Below, in pieces: positions 9,027 through 16,827 of a DNA stretch of 35,929 nt. Position numbers and translations under genes: made by a program. Each line of letters opens with the position of its first letter. The first letter of the stretch is position 1. A model generated the notes under the pieces. That model was not told the DNA's origin and made no database searches. It was given only the letters and a program-made list of their open reading frames with translations. Source of the DNA: Alphaproteobacteria bacterium (GTDB taxonomy: Bacteria; Pseudomonadota; Alphaproteobacteria; Reyranellales; Reyranellaceae); assembly GCA_947474005.1 (NCBI GenBank), contig CANJHI010000040.1:1-35929 (forward strand), given 5' to 3'.

Positions 9027-9067
9027 TTTAGATTTATTCAAAAATATTCGTTCTAGAAGGGGAGTAA

Positions 9068-10168
9068 ATGCACGCAAATAGCGACGACATTCAAGTAATG
9101 ATAAATGAAATCGAACTTATTCCGGATGTCATGCGCAAGTGCTTAGAAGACCAGGGCGGCCATATTCGTTCGTTGGCACAGAGTATTGTGGAAACAGGCG
9201 TCGAACATCTTTGGCTAACGGGTTGCGGTGATTCTGCGTTTGCGGGCAGTGCGGCAGCACTTGCTTTCACGAAATCAAGTCACTTACCTACACGTGGAAT
9301 TCACGCTCTTGATCTCGCGAGATATGAAGTCAGATACCTTCCCAAAAACAGTCTTGCAATAGGTTTGTCATTTTCTGGCAAAGTTGGTCGAACCTCTGAA
9401 GCAGCCATTCAAGTACGTAAATTTGGTCATAGATTCATAGCTCTAACAAATGCCCCAAATGGCCCTTTGGGCATTGCAGCAGGCGAAATTCTTCCTATAG
9501 ATGTTCCAATTTTAGGTTTTTCGCCGGGTACCTCCTCTTACGTCGGAATGCTCATGACACTATTCACATTGGCGGCAGAAATTGCTGAGATAAAAGGGAG
9601 TCGTGCATTAAAGGAGTCGCTTGAAAAAATTCCAGATTTAGCCGCAAATACTCTCGAACTAAGCAAGTCCGCTGCGTTAGAAGCTGCGAAAATAATTGCG
9701 CAACATGAATGGATTGCATTTATTGGTGCAGGACCAAATGAAGCAACAGCCAAATTTGGAGCGGCTAAACTTTTTGAAGGTCCACAACAAGTTGGAGTAA
9801 GTACAAATATTGAAGAGTGGGCTCACGAGGAATATTTCGTGACTAAACCAGGGACACCAGTTGTGGTGGTCGCACCTAATGGCGCTTCAGTTGATCGAGC
9901 ATCAGAAATAGTAAGTGAAATAAATTTCCTCGGCGCAAAGGCTCTTGTGATATCAGAATCAGATTTAGGCTTCAATTCACTGCATATTGAAATAGCCAAA
10001 GGCGTTAGTGAGGAGTTAAGTCCACTTTTGACTTGCCTACCACTTTCACTTATTGGTTTCTATATAGCCGAATTAAAAAATAAGAAAAGTTATAATTTTA
10101 AAGATGAAGAAACAAAAGTTGAACACTATGAGACGATACATAGAGCCACTCTCGGAACGCCGGCCTGA
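9068..10168 (+). CDS. double-SIS sugar-phosphate isomerase/deglycase-like protein
   Basis: This 366-residue protein has two SIS domains, as in GlmS isomerase, AgaS and FrlB. The first domain contains LWLTGCGDSAFAGSAAALAF (about residues 50-69) and a Ser-rich loop GLSFSGKVGRT. The second has FIGAGPNEATAKFGAAKLFEG and STNIEEWAHEEYFV, the latter equivalent to the GlmS/FrlB segment that binds the open-chain sugar phosphate. A GAAGGGGAG ribosome binding site precedes the ATG. Together with the upstream kinase and permease this matches the fructoselysine-6-phosphate deglycase system. Known relatives also include amino-sugar isomerases and deaminases, so the exact reaction is not determined by sequence. 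Confidence 0.8.
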   Translation: MHANSDDIQVMINEIELIPDVMRKCLEDQGGHIRSLAQSIVETGVEHLWLTGCGDSAFAGSAAALAFTKSSHLPTRGIHALDLARYEVRYLPKNSLAIGLSFSGKVGRTSEAAIQVRKFGHRFIALTNAPNGPLGIAAGEILPIDVPILGFSPGTSSYVGMLMTLFTLAAEIAEIKGSRALKESLEKIPDLAANTLELSKSAALEAAKIIAQHEWIAFIGAGPNEATAKFGAAKLFEGPQQVGVSTNIEEWAHEEYFVTKPGTPVVVVAPNGASVDRASEIVSEINFLGAKALVISESDLGFNSLHIEIAKGVSEELSPLLTCLPLSLIGFYIAELKNKKSYNFKDEETKVEHYETIHRATLGTPA

Positions 10169-10176
10169 GGATGACA

Positions 10177-10929
10177 ATGCTTACAGACCCGCTCCTTGAA
10201 GGTTATAGAATTGTCGATTCAGCTGGGAAAAATAACCTAGTTGTGCGACTCATTGGCGGTCTTGGTGTTGCGGCACATAATCATCGACCGCTACCACCCG
10301 AACTTGAGAGAGAATTTGCTGACATAGATTTAGTAATTGGTCGCAAAGATGGGAGAGCACTCTCAGATTTTCTTGTCGGCATTGGTTATGAAGCCAACCA
10401 GCGTTTTAATTCGTTGCACGGTGCAAAACGAATGTTGTTTTACGATAAAGAAAATCAACGTCAAGTTGATGTTTTTGTTAGTCAATTTCAAATGTGTCAT
10501 TCGCTTGTCCTTGAACAACATCTTAAGATTCATCCGAGATCTCTAACCCCTGAGCACTTATTACTTACTAAATTACAAATAGTTGAAATTAACCGTAAAG
10601 ATCTTTTAGATGTACTAAGAATCTTATACATGCATTGGAATGTCGATTTACCCAATGAGTGTCCAGGATTTTCAATCGAAAGATTAAATGAAGTCTTATC
10701 GCATGATTGGGGATGGTTCACGACCGTTAATGATAACCTTGAGAAAGTTAAAAGTTTCGCACCGACAGTTCTTTCCCAAGAGAAAGCTGATGAGGTCTTG
10801 AAATCAACTCATGATCTGCAACAAAGAATAGAGTCATCACCAAAAAGCACTAAATGGAAAACAAGAGCCCTCGTCGGAAGAAGGAAGGTTTGGTATGAAA
10901 TTCCAGAAGAAGTCAATGGTAGGGCTTAA
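10177..10929 (+). CDS. nucleotidyltransferase-superfamily protein of unknown role
   Basis: This protein of about 250 residues has the look of a minimal nucleotidyltransferase (AbiEii/MNT-like fold). A glycine motif RLIGGLGV is followed by FADIDLVIG with the Asp-x-Asp metal pair, and later by RQVDVFVSQF, which could supply the third carboxylate. LTPEHLLLTKLQI and the RKDLLDVLRIL helix are common in such proteins. An ATG at 10171 is also in frame; I prefer 10177 because GAGG lies six bases before it. It follows the SIS gene within a few bases and belongs to the same operon. No toxin or antitoxin partner is evident. What is transferred, if anything, is unknown. Confidence 0.65.
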   Translation: MLTDPLLEGYRIVDSAGKNNLVVRLIGGLGVAAHNHRPLPPELEREFADIDLVIGRKDGRALSDFLVGIGYEANQRFNSLHGAKRMLFYDKENQRQVDVFVSQFQMCHSLVLEQHLKIHPRSLTPEHLLLTKLQIVEINRKDLLDVLRILYMHWNVDLPNECPGFSIERLNEVLSHDWGWFTTVNDNLEKVKSFAPTVLSQEKADEVLKSTHDLQQRIESSPKSTKWKTRALVGRRKVWYEIPEEVNGRA

Positions 10930-10932
10930 GAA

Positions 10933-11886
10933 ATGAAAGATTATAAATTCTTTTTTGCAACTGATATCCACGGTTCAGATTTGTGCCTTAAGAAATTTTT
11001 GAATTCGGGTAAATTTTATGACGTAGATGCAATAATCATGGGCGGTGACATAACCGGAAAAATGATCGTTCCCATTGTTAAAGGGATAGATGGAACTTAT
11101 TCAGCGTCGATTTTTGGGCGTAAACGTGCTGTTGATTCAAGTGAACTGTCACAGCTACGTAAGTTCATTTCAGATGCGGGCTTTTACCCACATGAAATTT
11201 CATTAGAAGAACTCGAAGTTTTGAAAGCTGATCCAGAAGCAGTAGACATTTTGTTTCAAAAACTCATGAAATCAACAATGAGCAATTGGTTAGATATGGC
11301 TGAGGATCGACTTAAAGGAACAGGTATTCAAGTTATTTTCGCTCCAGGTAATGACGATCCGTTTTTTATAGATGAAATGCTTAGTGGAAGTGATCTGGTT
11401 ATCAATCCTGATGGTCAGGTGATAGAGCTTCCTGGTGGTTTTCCGATGATTTCAATTGGATACTCAAATATAACTCCTTGGTCCTCACCTCGTGAGCTTG
11501 AAGAAGATGCGCTAGCTAAGGTTATTCAGGAGCAAGTTCTAAAATTGGATAATCCTGAGAACGCAATTTTCAATTTACATGTTCCACCTAAAGACACGAC
11601 GTTAGATCAAGCTATGCAATTAGATGAAGATTTTAGGCCGGTGATTAAGAGCGGTAGCCCAGTTATCACAGGAGTTGGCAGCTCTGCCGTGAGAGAAGCA
11701 ATCGAAAAATTCCAACCAATTATGAGTTTGCATGGACATATTCACGAGTCTCGAGGAGAAGCCAAAATTGGCAAGACTCTTGCTATTAATCCGGGCAGTG
11801 AATATAGCGAAGGTGTTTTACGTGGTGCGATTGTTACGCTATCGGCGAAGAAAGGCGTAAAAGGTTATCAATTTGTCTCCGGCTGA
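10933..11886 (+). CDS. calcineurin-like metallophosphoesterase
   Basis: This 317-residue protein carries the complete metal-binding set of the superfamily: D11-x-H13 in FATDIHGSD, GGD (about 37-39) in IIMGGDITGK, GND (about 139-141) in FAPGNDDPF, a His at about 216 in LHVPP, and HGHIH (about 267-271). INPGSEYSEG follows as usual. It should hydrolyse a phosphomonoester or phosphodiester in the cytoplasm; no signal peptide is seen. It starts four bases after the nucleotidyltransferase-like gene and overlaps the LOG-like gene by 14 bases. The substrate is not evident. Confidence 0.85.
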   Translation: MKDYKFFFATDIHGSDLCLKKFLNSGKFYDVDAIIMGGDITGKMIVPIVKGIDGTYSASIFGRKRAVDSSELSQLRKFISDAGFYPHEISLEELEVLKADPEAVDILFQKLMKSTMSNWLDMAEDRLKGTGIQVIFAPGNDDPFFIDEMLSGSDLVINPDGQVIELPGGFPMISIGYSNITPWSSPRELEEDALAKVIQEQVLKLDNPENAIFNLHVPPKDTTLDQAMQLDEDFRPVIKSGSPVITGVGSSAVREAIEKFQPIMSLHGHIHESRGEAKIGKTLAINPGSEYSEGVLRGAIVTLSAKKGVKGYQFVSG

Positions 11887-12448
11887 AGTAAATAAATCTC
11901 CGCTAGTAGCAATAGTAGGTTCTGCACGTATTGAGCAAAGCGACATACGTTGGCAGCAAGCGTCTGAATTAGGCGCCGCTTTTGCCGACTCTGGTTACGA
12001 GGTAATGACTGGAGGTTATGGAGGCCTCATGGCTGCTGTTGCCCAAGGTGCAAGTGCTGCTGGGGGAAAAACAATTGGTTTACCAATGAAAAATTGGGAC
12101 TATCTCACGCCAGATTCATCGCACCAAGAATTAAGGTGGTCTGAAAACTATTTTGAAAGGCTTGCACATTTATTGTCCGCAGATTATTTGGTTGTACTAG
12201 ACGGCGGCATAGGAACTCTCTCAGAAATGGCTTTAGCATGGGCGATAGCACAGACCGAAGTAAAACATGCTCAAATTATCGTTTTAGGAGAAGGAATAAA
12301 AGAGTTACTTTCTAATTTTCAATCCTCACTTGTAATCTCACAACCCGATATGGATGTTTTATTCTTTTACGACAGTCATGAAGAAATTGTTAATCATATT
12401 AAATCAGGCATAGGCACCATTCAAAGCGTAAAGAAGGCACATGGATGA
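11873..12448 (+). CDS. LOG-family (lysine decarboxylase-fold) nucleotide hydrolase-like protein
   Basis: This 191-residue protein has the Rossmann-like LOG fold: AIVGSARIEQSD near the N-terminus, VMTGGYGGLMAAVAQGA (about 44-60), and DGGIGTLSEMALAW (about 110-123). The last segment is the PGGxGTxxE motif with Asp in place of Pro. Characterised LOG proteins release free base from nucleoside 5'-monophosphates by cutting the N-glycosidic bond. The start appears to be a TTG at 11873 inside the phosphoesterase gene, and the stop overlaps the next start (ATGA), so coupling is tight. A role in splitting a sugar-phosphate N-glycoside would fit the SIS/PfkB context, but this is inference. Confidence 0.8.
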   Translation: MSPAEVNKSPLVAIVGSARIEQSDIRWQQASELGAAFADSGYEVMTGGYGGLMAAVAQGASAAGGKTIGLPMKNWDYLTPDSSHQELRWSENYFERLAHLLSADYLVVLDGGIGTLSEMALAWAIAQTEVKHAQIIVLGEGIKELLSNFQSSLVISQPDMDVLFFYDSHEEIVNHIKSGIGTIQSVKKAHG

Positions 12449-13230
12449 TTTCAAATAATAATAATTCTCAATTCCATCTTGTTGGCGTTATCCATTTACC
12501 TCCGCTTCCAGGTGCAGTAAATTTTCGCGATTTGGAAGTCAGAAATATTGCAAGTATTGCTGCAAACGATGCCCAGGTATTAATGGATTCAGGATTTACC
12601 CATGTAATGATTCAAGATGGAAATGATATGCCTCAACCAACTCGAGCAAATGTGGCGACAATTGCAAGTCTTTCTGCCATCGGAGCAAAAGTACGAGATG
12701 CCATAAAAATTCCTCTGGGTGTTATCGTCGGTCACAACGATGGCGCCGCTTCAGTTGCAATAGGTAAAGCCATTGGCGCTGACTTTATTCGGGTCAAAGT
12801 ACTTACTGGAGTGTCATACGGCCCAAATGGTTGGATTGAAGGGTGCTCTGCAGAAGTGGGTTTAATGAAGCGCCTTTTGGAGTCAGACATTGAGATATGG
12901 GCTGACGCAAATGAAGTCACTAGTCGATCCCTACATGATGACAAAACTTGGTCAGCACAGCAGGCCATTAATTTTGGTGGCGCACAAAAAATTATTATTA
13001 CTCACGAAGATGGACCAGAGAGCGCACTGAAGGAAATTAAAACCGCACAATCGAATGTTGGTAAAGGTACTGATTTCCTAATAGGCGGGCGTGTCTCCCT
13101 TACAACCATTGGGGTTGTTATGAAAGGTGCGCAAGGAGCAATTATTGGCAGCGCAATAAATAATGAATTAGGAAGTGATTCTTTTATCAATGCAACAAAT
13201 GCGCAAGCGTTCGGTAGATCTCTAATTTAA
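12445..13230 (+). CDS. BtpA/SgcQ-family protein
   Basis: This TIM-barrel-like protein of 261 residues belongs to the BtpA family (BtpA of cyanobacteria, SgcQ of enterobacteria). Characteristic stretches are VIHLPPLPGA, FTHVMIQDGNDMP, IPLGVIVGHND, GADFIRVKVLTG and IGGRVSLTTI with GAIIGSAI near the end. BtpA itself affects photosystem I assembly, but relatives such as SgcQ lie in sugar-use operons and are proposed to be phosphate-binding barrel enzymes. The function here is unknown. It is coupled to the LOG-like gene by an ATGA overlap. Its end overlaps the convergent psiE-like gene by nine bases. Confidence 0.8.
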   Translation: MISNNNNSQFHLVGVIHLPPLPGAVNFRDLEVRNIASIAANDAQVLMDSGFTHVMIQDGNDMPQPTRANVATIASLSAIGAKVRDAIKIPLGVIVGHNDGAASVAIGKAIGADFIRVKVLTGVSYGPNGWIEGCSAEVGLMKRLLESDIEIWADANEVTSRSLHDDKTWSAQQAINFGGAQKIIITHEDGPESALKEIKTAQSNVGKGTDFLIGGRVSLTTIGVVMKGAQGAIIGSAINNELGSDSFINATNAQAFGRSLI

Positions 13231-13713
13231 CTTACTAGCACCTGACTTACGCGCTGAGCGAGATAAAAATAATGCGAAGACAAGTGCTAAAACAATTCCA
13301 GTGTTAACGCCCATTTCAGTTAGCGCGCGATTGAAATATTCAGTCGTCTTCTCTTTTTCCATAGTTAGTGATGCTCCGACAGTAAGAATGTGTCGAACCG
13401 CTGCGATGACACCAATAATTAAGAAATTATCTAGTTGGAAAATACCATCGGTAAATCTCACGATTACCGTTCTCATGATCTCAAGAATAATGATGACAAA
13501 GAGAATGTCGTTGATTGCCTGGATCATTCCTAAGGGAAAGAATGGACGAGTTTGAATTAGGCGTTGCAGTGTGTAACCAGCAGCTAATAAGGAAATTACA
13601 AACAAGAGTATTCCAAGAAAACCATGCAAAATATCTTCAAGCTTGTCGATGAAAGTTACAGGGATAAGTGACTCATCTTTTGTCAGTAACCCTTTAACTG
13701 ATTTGTACTTCAT
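13222..13713 (-). CDS. PsiE-like four-helix membrane protein
   Basis: This 163-residue protein has four hydrophobic helices (FLGILLFVISLLAAGYTL; a second in the NDILFVIIILEIMRTVIV region; FLIIGVIAAVRHILTVGASL; GIVLALVFALFLSRSA). The conserved order of charged residues is that of the phosphate-starvation-inducible PsiE family (EIMRT and AAVRHIL are typical). Its biochemical role is not known. The ATG at 13713 is chosen over a GTG at 13722 because an AGGTGG ribosome binding site lies five bases upstream of it. It is the only minus-strand gene of the island and sits next to the right repeat. Confidence 0.75.
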   Translation of the reverse strand: MKYKSVKGLLTKDESLIPVTFIDKLEDILHGFLGILLFVISLLAAGYTLQRLIQTRPFFPLGMIQAINDILFVIIILEIMRTVIVRFTDGIFQLDNFLIIGVIAAVRHILTVGASLTMEKEKTTEYFNRALTEMGVNTGIVLALVFALFLSRSARKSGASKLN

Positions 13714-13823
13714 CTCGACCACCTCTAATAGATATGGACAAGGGTAAATGCAGCCTTAAACTCTCGCAATATTTAAGGCTAAATGAGGCGCGATTACTCC
13801 TCAGTAATTGCCTTAGATGGTTC

Positions 13824-13870
13824 AAATCCCCCGGCTCTGCCTTCGAAGGTTCAAATCCTTCACCCGCCAC
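13824..13870 (+). repeat. right attachment-site repeat (attR-like), orphan tRNA-Tyr 3' half
   Basis: This is the exact 47-base copy of 6178-6224: anticodon-loop end, variable arm, T arm and acceptor 3' strand of tRNA-Tyr. The bases upstream (13771-13823) do not resemble the 5' half of any tRNA, so it is not a tRNA gene. It marks the right end of the island. The remaining 13714-13823 contains no gene I can support. Confidence 0.9.
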
Positions 13871-13879
13871 CAGTAAGAG

Positions 13880-15178
13880 CTAATTTAATCTATAAAGAAT
13901 TTCACCCGCATTGTGGTTGACTAAAACTTCTGAATTATTTTCATAATCGGACAAGTTAAATGAAGAAGGATCCAGATATTTCAGGTTCATAGCTTCGGTT
14001 CTCTCTTTTGAGATTCCTGTCGAAAGTGTGACTGTAATTCTGCATTGCTCTCCCTCAGCCGAAGAATAACTCCCAGCTCCTCTTAAGTGTGATGCGTGGG
14101 CCATAAGAGTTTTTGATACATCTGCAAATTTTCCCATTTGTGATGAGAAATATTCTCGACAGTGGTATCCAATGTCCTCAAGTTCCTTATGAGTTATAGA
14201 AAACTCAGTTATGTGAGGGGCAAATAAAATAACTTCACCACCGTCTTCAATGATTGGCTCAACTTTATACATACCTTTTGCAGCAGTCCAGATATCTTGA
14301 TACCTCGATGGCATTATTGAGACTACACGCTTGACTGGTTTGTCTAAGAACTTAATGTGCTTTCTTGCCGAAACAGCAGATGCGTACTCCCAGGCAGTGT
14401 GGGGAGCACCAAAGGAAAGAGACGAAATAGCACTGGCACCTGTTTCTACAACGAGACAAAGTGCGAGCAGCGGAACTTCTATTTTACTAGCAGCGAGATT
14501 AATCATTTCGCGAACTGGAGTAATTCCTAAAGTACCAATAATTTCTGCACTTGAAATTATCGCTCCAAGCCAATGAGAGTAATCGATCATCTCTTGACCC
14601 GATACACCTGGGAATAGGTATTTTGCTCCGCCGCTAAAGCCAACAACTTCGTGTGGGAAAACAGGCCCGATAATAATGACTAAATCAGATTCAGTGATGA
14701 GTCTATTTATGGAGACTGGCACTTCAGAAGTGATTTGGCCTAACGAGATTTCTGTAATTTCTTCTGCCGTTATTGAACCCAAATGTGCAAAAGTTGAAGG
14801 ATCCCACCATTCATGGTTGTGAATTTTCATACTTGGATATTTTTGATTAACTCTTTGATTATCTCCTGCCAAGAATTTATCAATTGCTTCTGGGGTCATA
14901 GGAGCATGAGTACCTAATGCAATGAGTGCAGACAGAGAGCTTGCACTAGGAGAAATGGCCTCATAAAAGATAGGTAAAATTGTTGGCAAGGGACAAGACC
15001 GCGTGGCATCGGGTACGACAAGAGTGACATTCTTGCCAGTGAAATCAATTGACTTTAGTGCACTGATAATGAATTCAGTAATTTCGATACTTGATAACTC
15101 GCTATCAAAATCTCCGATAAACGCATTTTTTCCTAGTGGGCTTCCCAGTAAATTGTTAGGAACTTGCCGTTGGGACAT
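13880..15178 (-). CDS. LarA-family nickel-pincer 2-hydroxyacid racemase/epimerase
   Basis: This 432-residue protein matches the lactate racemase LarA family. Key residues are visible: D57-A-T-R60 in VVPDATRSCP, H91 in ALGTHAPMTP, His at 120-122 in KIHNHEWW, H176 and K186 in GPVFPHEVVGFSGGAKYLFPG, and H202 in DYSHWLG. The 10- and 16-residue spacings between H176, K186 and H202 equal those of the catalytic and cofactor residues of Lactobacillus LarA (174, 184, 200). It should bind the nickel pincer nucleotide and racemise or epimerise a 2-hydroxy acid, not necessarily lactate. The cofactor genes larB, larC and larE are not in the window. A TAATTT -10 box seven bases before the ATG suggests a leaderless mRNA. 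It is divergent from the adjacent PfkB gene. Confidence 0.88.
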   Translation of the reverse strand: MSQRQVPNNLLGSPLGKNAFIGDFDSELSSIEITEFIISALKSIDFTGKNVTLVVPDATRSCPLPTILPIFYEAISPSASSLSALIALGTHAPMTPEAIDKFLAGDNQRVNQKYPSMKIHNHEWWDPSTFAHLGSITAEEITEISLGQITSEVPVSINRLITESDLVIIIGPVFPHEVVGFSGGAKYLFPGVSGQEMIDYSHWLGAIISSAEIIGTLGITPVREMINLAASKIEVPLLALCLVVETGASAISSLSFGAPHTAWEYASAVSARKHIKFLDKPVKRVVSIMPSRYQDIWTAAKGMYKVEPIIEDGGEVILFAPHITEFSITHKELEDIGYHCREYFSSQMGKFADVSKTLMAHASHLRGAGSYSSAEGEQCRITVTLSTGISKERTEAMNLKYLDPSSFNLSDYENNSEVLVNHNAGEILYRLN

Positions 15179-15184
15179 AGTACA

Positions 15185-15190
15185 AAATTA
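15185..15190 (-). promoter_or_regulatory. -10 box of the larA-like gene (leaderless pattern)
   Basis: TAATTT on the minus strand ends seven bases before the larA-like ATG (15178). A weak -35 (TTCTTG) lies 17 bases further upstream. Transcription would start at or next to the A of the start codon. Confidence 0.4.
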
Positions 15191-15237
15191 CCATTTATTA
15201 CCTACAACAAGAACAAAACTGGAATAGAGTCCTATTT

Positions 15238-16095
15238 ATGAATCCAGCCTCCATTTGGGTGATAGGTCCAATAGCTTGGGACACAGTCCTATATGTACCG
15301 CACATTCCCACATCAGGAAGATTCCTGCATGCAAACTCGCATCATGAAAGAGCTGGGGGACAAGGTTTCAACGTGGCTTCCGGAATCGTGAGCGCTAACC
15401 TCCCTGTAAATTTAGTTGGGTACGTCGGGAACGATTCAGTAGGATCAAATTTAACGAAAGCAATTTCAGAAAGCGGCCTTTCATCAAAATATATTCAGAC
15501 TTTTGATTCACCTTCTCCGCATGTAACCATTCTTGTAGAAAAATCTGGTGAAAGAACCATGATCGGAATGGAGCAGAATTTACTTGCAAAAATTTCTTCC
15601 ATCTCACTTCCAGTCAAACCAGGAGACATTGTTGTGTGGCCGTTTTGGTTAGATGCTTTTTTCCCGATGCTCCAGAAAATAAGTGGGATTTGTACAACGA
15701 TTATAGGTTCTAACAGTCTAAACAGTGCCGAAAATATCTCAGGAGACATATTGGTACTTTCAAATAGTGAAGTAGAGCGATCTGAAACTTTAGAAAAATT
15801 TAAATCTAGGTTTTCAAAAATCATTGTTACAGATGGTGCGAATGGCTCTAAACTTTTTCATGGTGAGAAAGAGGTCACAATTCGTGCCATGGAAATCGAT
15901 GTAGTTGATTCAACTGGTGCCGGCGACTCATTTTTAGCTGGAGTTGTACTTTCTCAATATGAAAATAGATCTGACTTGGACATGCTTACAGTAAGCACTA
16001 TTTGGGCTGGATTAACGACCGCAAATCAACAGTCAATTCCTGTTAATTGGAAATTTGTTGCTCAAGAACTCAGCCGGAATGCAGTTAAAAAGTAA
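15238..16095 (+). CDS. PfkB-family sugar kinase (second copy)
   Basis: This 285-residue ribokinase-like protein starts IWVIGPIAWDTVLYV. It has the glycine motif ERAGGQGFNVASG (about 38-50), GYVGNDSVG at 61-69, and the ATP-side signature DVVDSTGAGDSFLAGVV with catalytic Asp at about residue 230. It differs clearly from the island kinase at 8184. No Shine-Dalgarno precedes the ATG, while a TAGAGT lies eight bases upstream, compatible with a leaderless transcript. It is divergent from the larA-like gene (59-base gap), so the pair may act on one sugar acid. The 3' end overlaps the convergent SDR remnant by 11 bases. Confidence 0.88.
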   Translation: MNPASIWVIGPIAWDTVLYVPHIPTSGRFLHANSHHERAGGQGFNVASGIVSANLPVNLVGYVGNDSVGSNLTKAISESGLSSKYIQTFDSPSPHVTILVEKSGERTMIGMEQNLLAKISSISLPVKPGDIVVWPFWLDAFFPMLQKISGICTTIIGSNSLNSAENISGDILVLSNSEVERSETLEKFKSRFSKIIVTDGANGSKLFHGEKEVTIRAMEIDVVDSTGAGDSFLAGVVLSQYENRSDLDMLTVSTIWAGLTTANQQSIPVNWKFVAQELSRNAVKK

Positions 16096-16827
16096 CCAAA
16101 CCGCCACTTATGTTTATTGCTTGTCCAGTCATATAGCTGGAGTCAGGCGAAAGAAGGAAAACAATTAGGTTGGCGCATTCCAAAGCTGTTCCAAAGCGAT
16201 TTAAAGGAATCATTTCAACTCTCTTTTGGATTACATCACCAATTTTTAGGTTTTGATCATTAGCCAGGCCTTCACTTACTTTAGTTTGCATAGGTGTTTC
16301 AATGAGACCTGGGCAAATTGCATTGACTCTCACGCTTTTTTTGCAAACTCGAAAGCAAAAGTTCTAGTCAGACTTAAAACCGCAGCCTTGGTCGCTGCAT
16401 AGGGACCAACATTAGAATTAGTTACAATTTTTGCGCCGGTAGAACTTAAATTCACAATTGCACTTCCGCTAGGCATTGTGGCACCGATATTGGCAGTTAA
16501 ATCCCAGACTGACTCGAAATTTATGGAAAAGAGTTCTCGTATATCAGCAATTGAATAATCAGATAGATTTTTGGTTTCAATTTTCCCCGCAGCATTGACT
16601 AATCCATCTACGCCCTTCGAAGCGGAAATAATTGTGTTTCTGTCATCTTGTTTGGAAACATCGCCATAGATAATTTGGACTTTCGATTTCGACAAAAAAT
16701 CAAAATTTGCGCCCGGCAAGTCGACAACAATCAATTCGTGACCCGATTCAAGCAGCTTAAGAACTGTGGCTTTACCTATTCCGCTGGCGGCACCAGTCAC
16801 CGTTACTTTCACTTTATCAAGTTTCAA
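16085..16827 (-). pseudogene. short-chain dehydrogenase/reductase split by a frameshift at an A7 run
   Basis: Two frames together make one complete SDR. The first (16330-16827, TTG start) holds TGAASGIGKA (NAD(P) binding), NAAG near residue 78, Ser129, and the catalytic YAATK at 143-147. It ends early at TGA 16330-16332. The second frame (from 16333) continues with VRVNAICPGLIETPM and the C-terminus SSYMTGQAINISGG. The break lies at seven A residues (16336-16342, minus strand) followed by GCG TGA. One extra A, or a -1 slip on A-AAA-AAA, restores an uninterrupted protein reading FAKKSVRVN. It may be a sequencing indel, a recent mutation, or real frameshifting. It is last in the minus-strand operon and its start overlaps the lipoyl gene. 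Confidence 0.8.

Larger units (their letters stand above)
6178..13870 (+). mobile_element. tRNA-Tyr genomic island (about 7.7 kb) without a visible integrase
   Basis: The island is bounded by the 47-base direct repeats at 6178-6224 and 13824-13870. The left copy completes a functional tRNA-Tyr and the right copy is an orphan 3' fragment, the classic product of integration into a tRNA 3' half. Between them lie eight accessory genes: APC permease, PfkB kinase, double-SIS protein, nucleotidyltransferase-like, phosphoesterase, LOG-like, BtpA-like and PsiE-like. No integrase, excisionase, transposase or relaxase is present on either strand, so the element is either fixed, mobilised in trans, or has lost its integrase. 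Confidence 0.75.

Noticed and set aside
13824..13870. Possible second tRNA gene at the right repeat
   Set aside because: Only the 3' half is present; no acceptor 5' strand, D arm or anticodon stem precedes it.
6224..13870. Island as a prophage or defence island
   Set aside because: No phage structural, replication, restriction or toxin-antitoxin genes. The nucleotidyltransferase-like protein has no AbiEi-type partner beside it.
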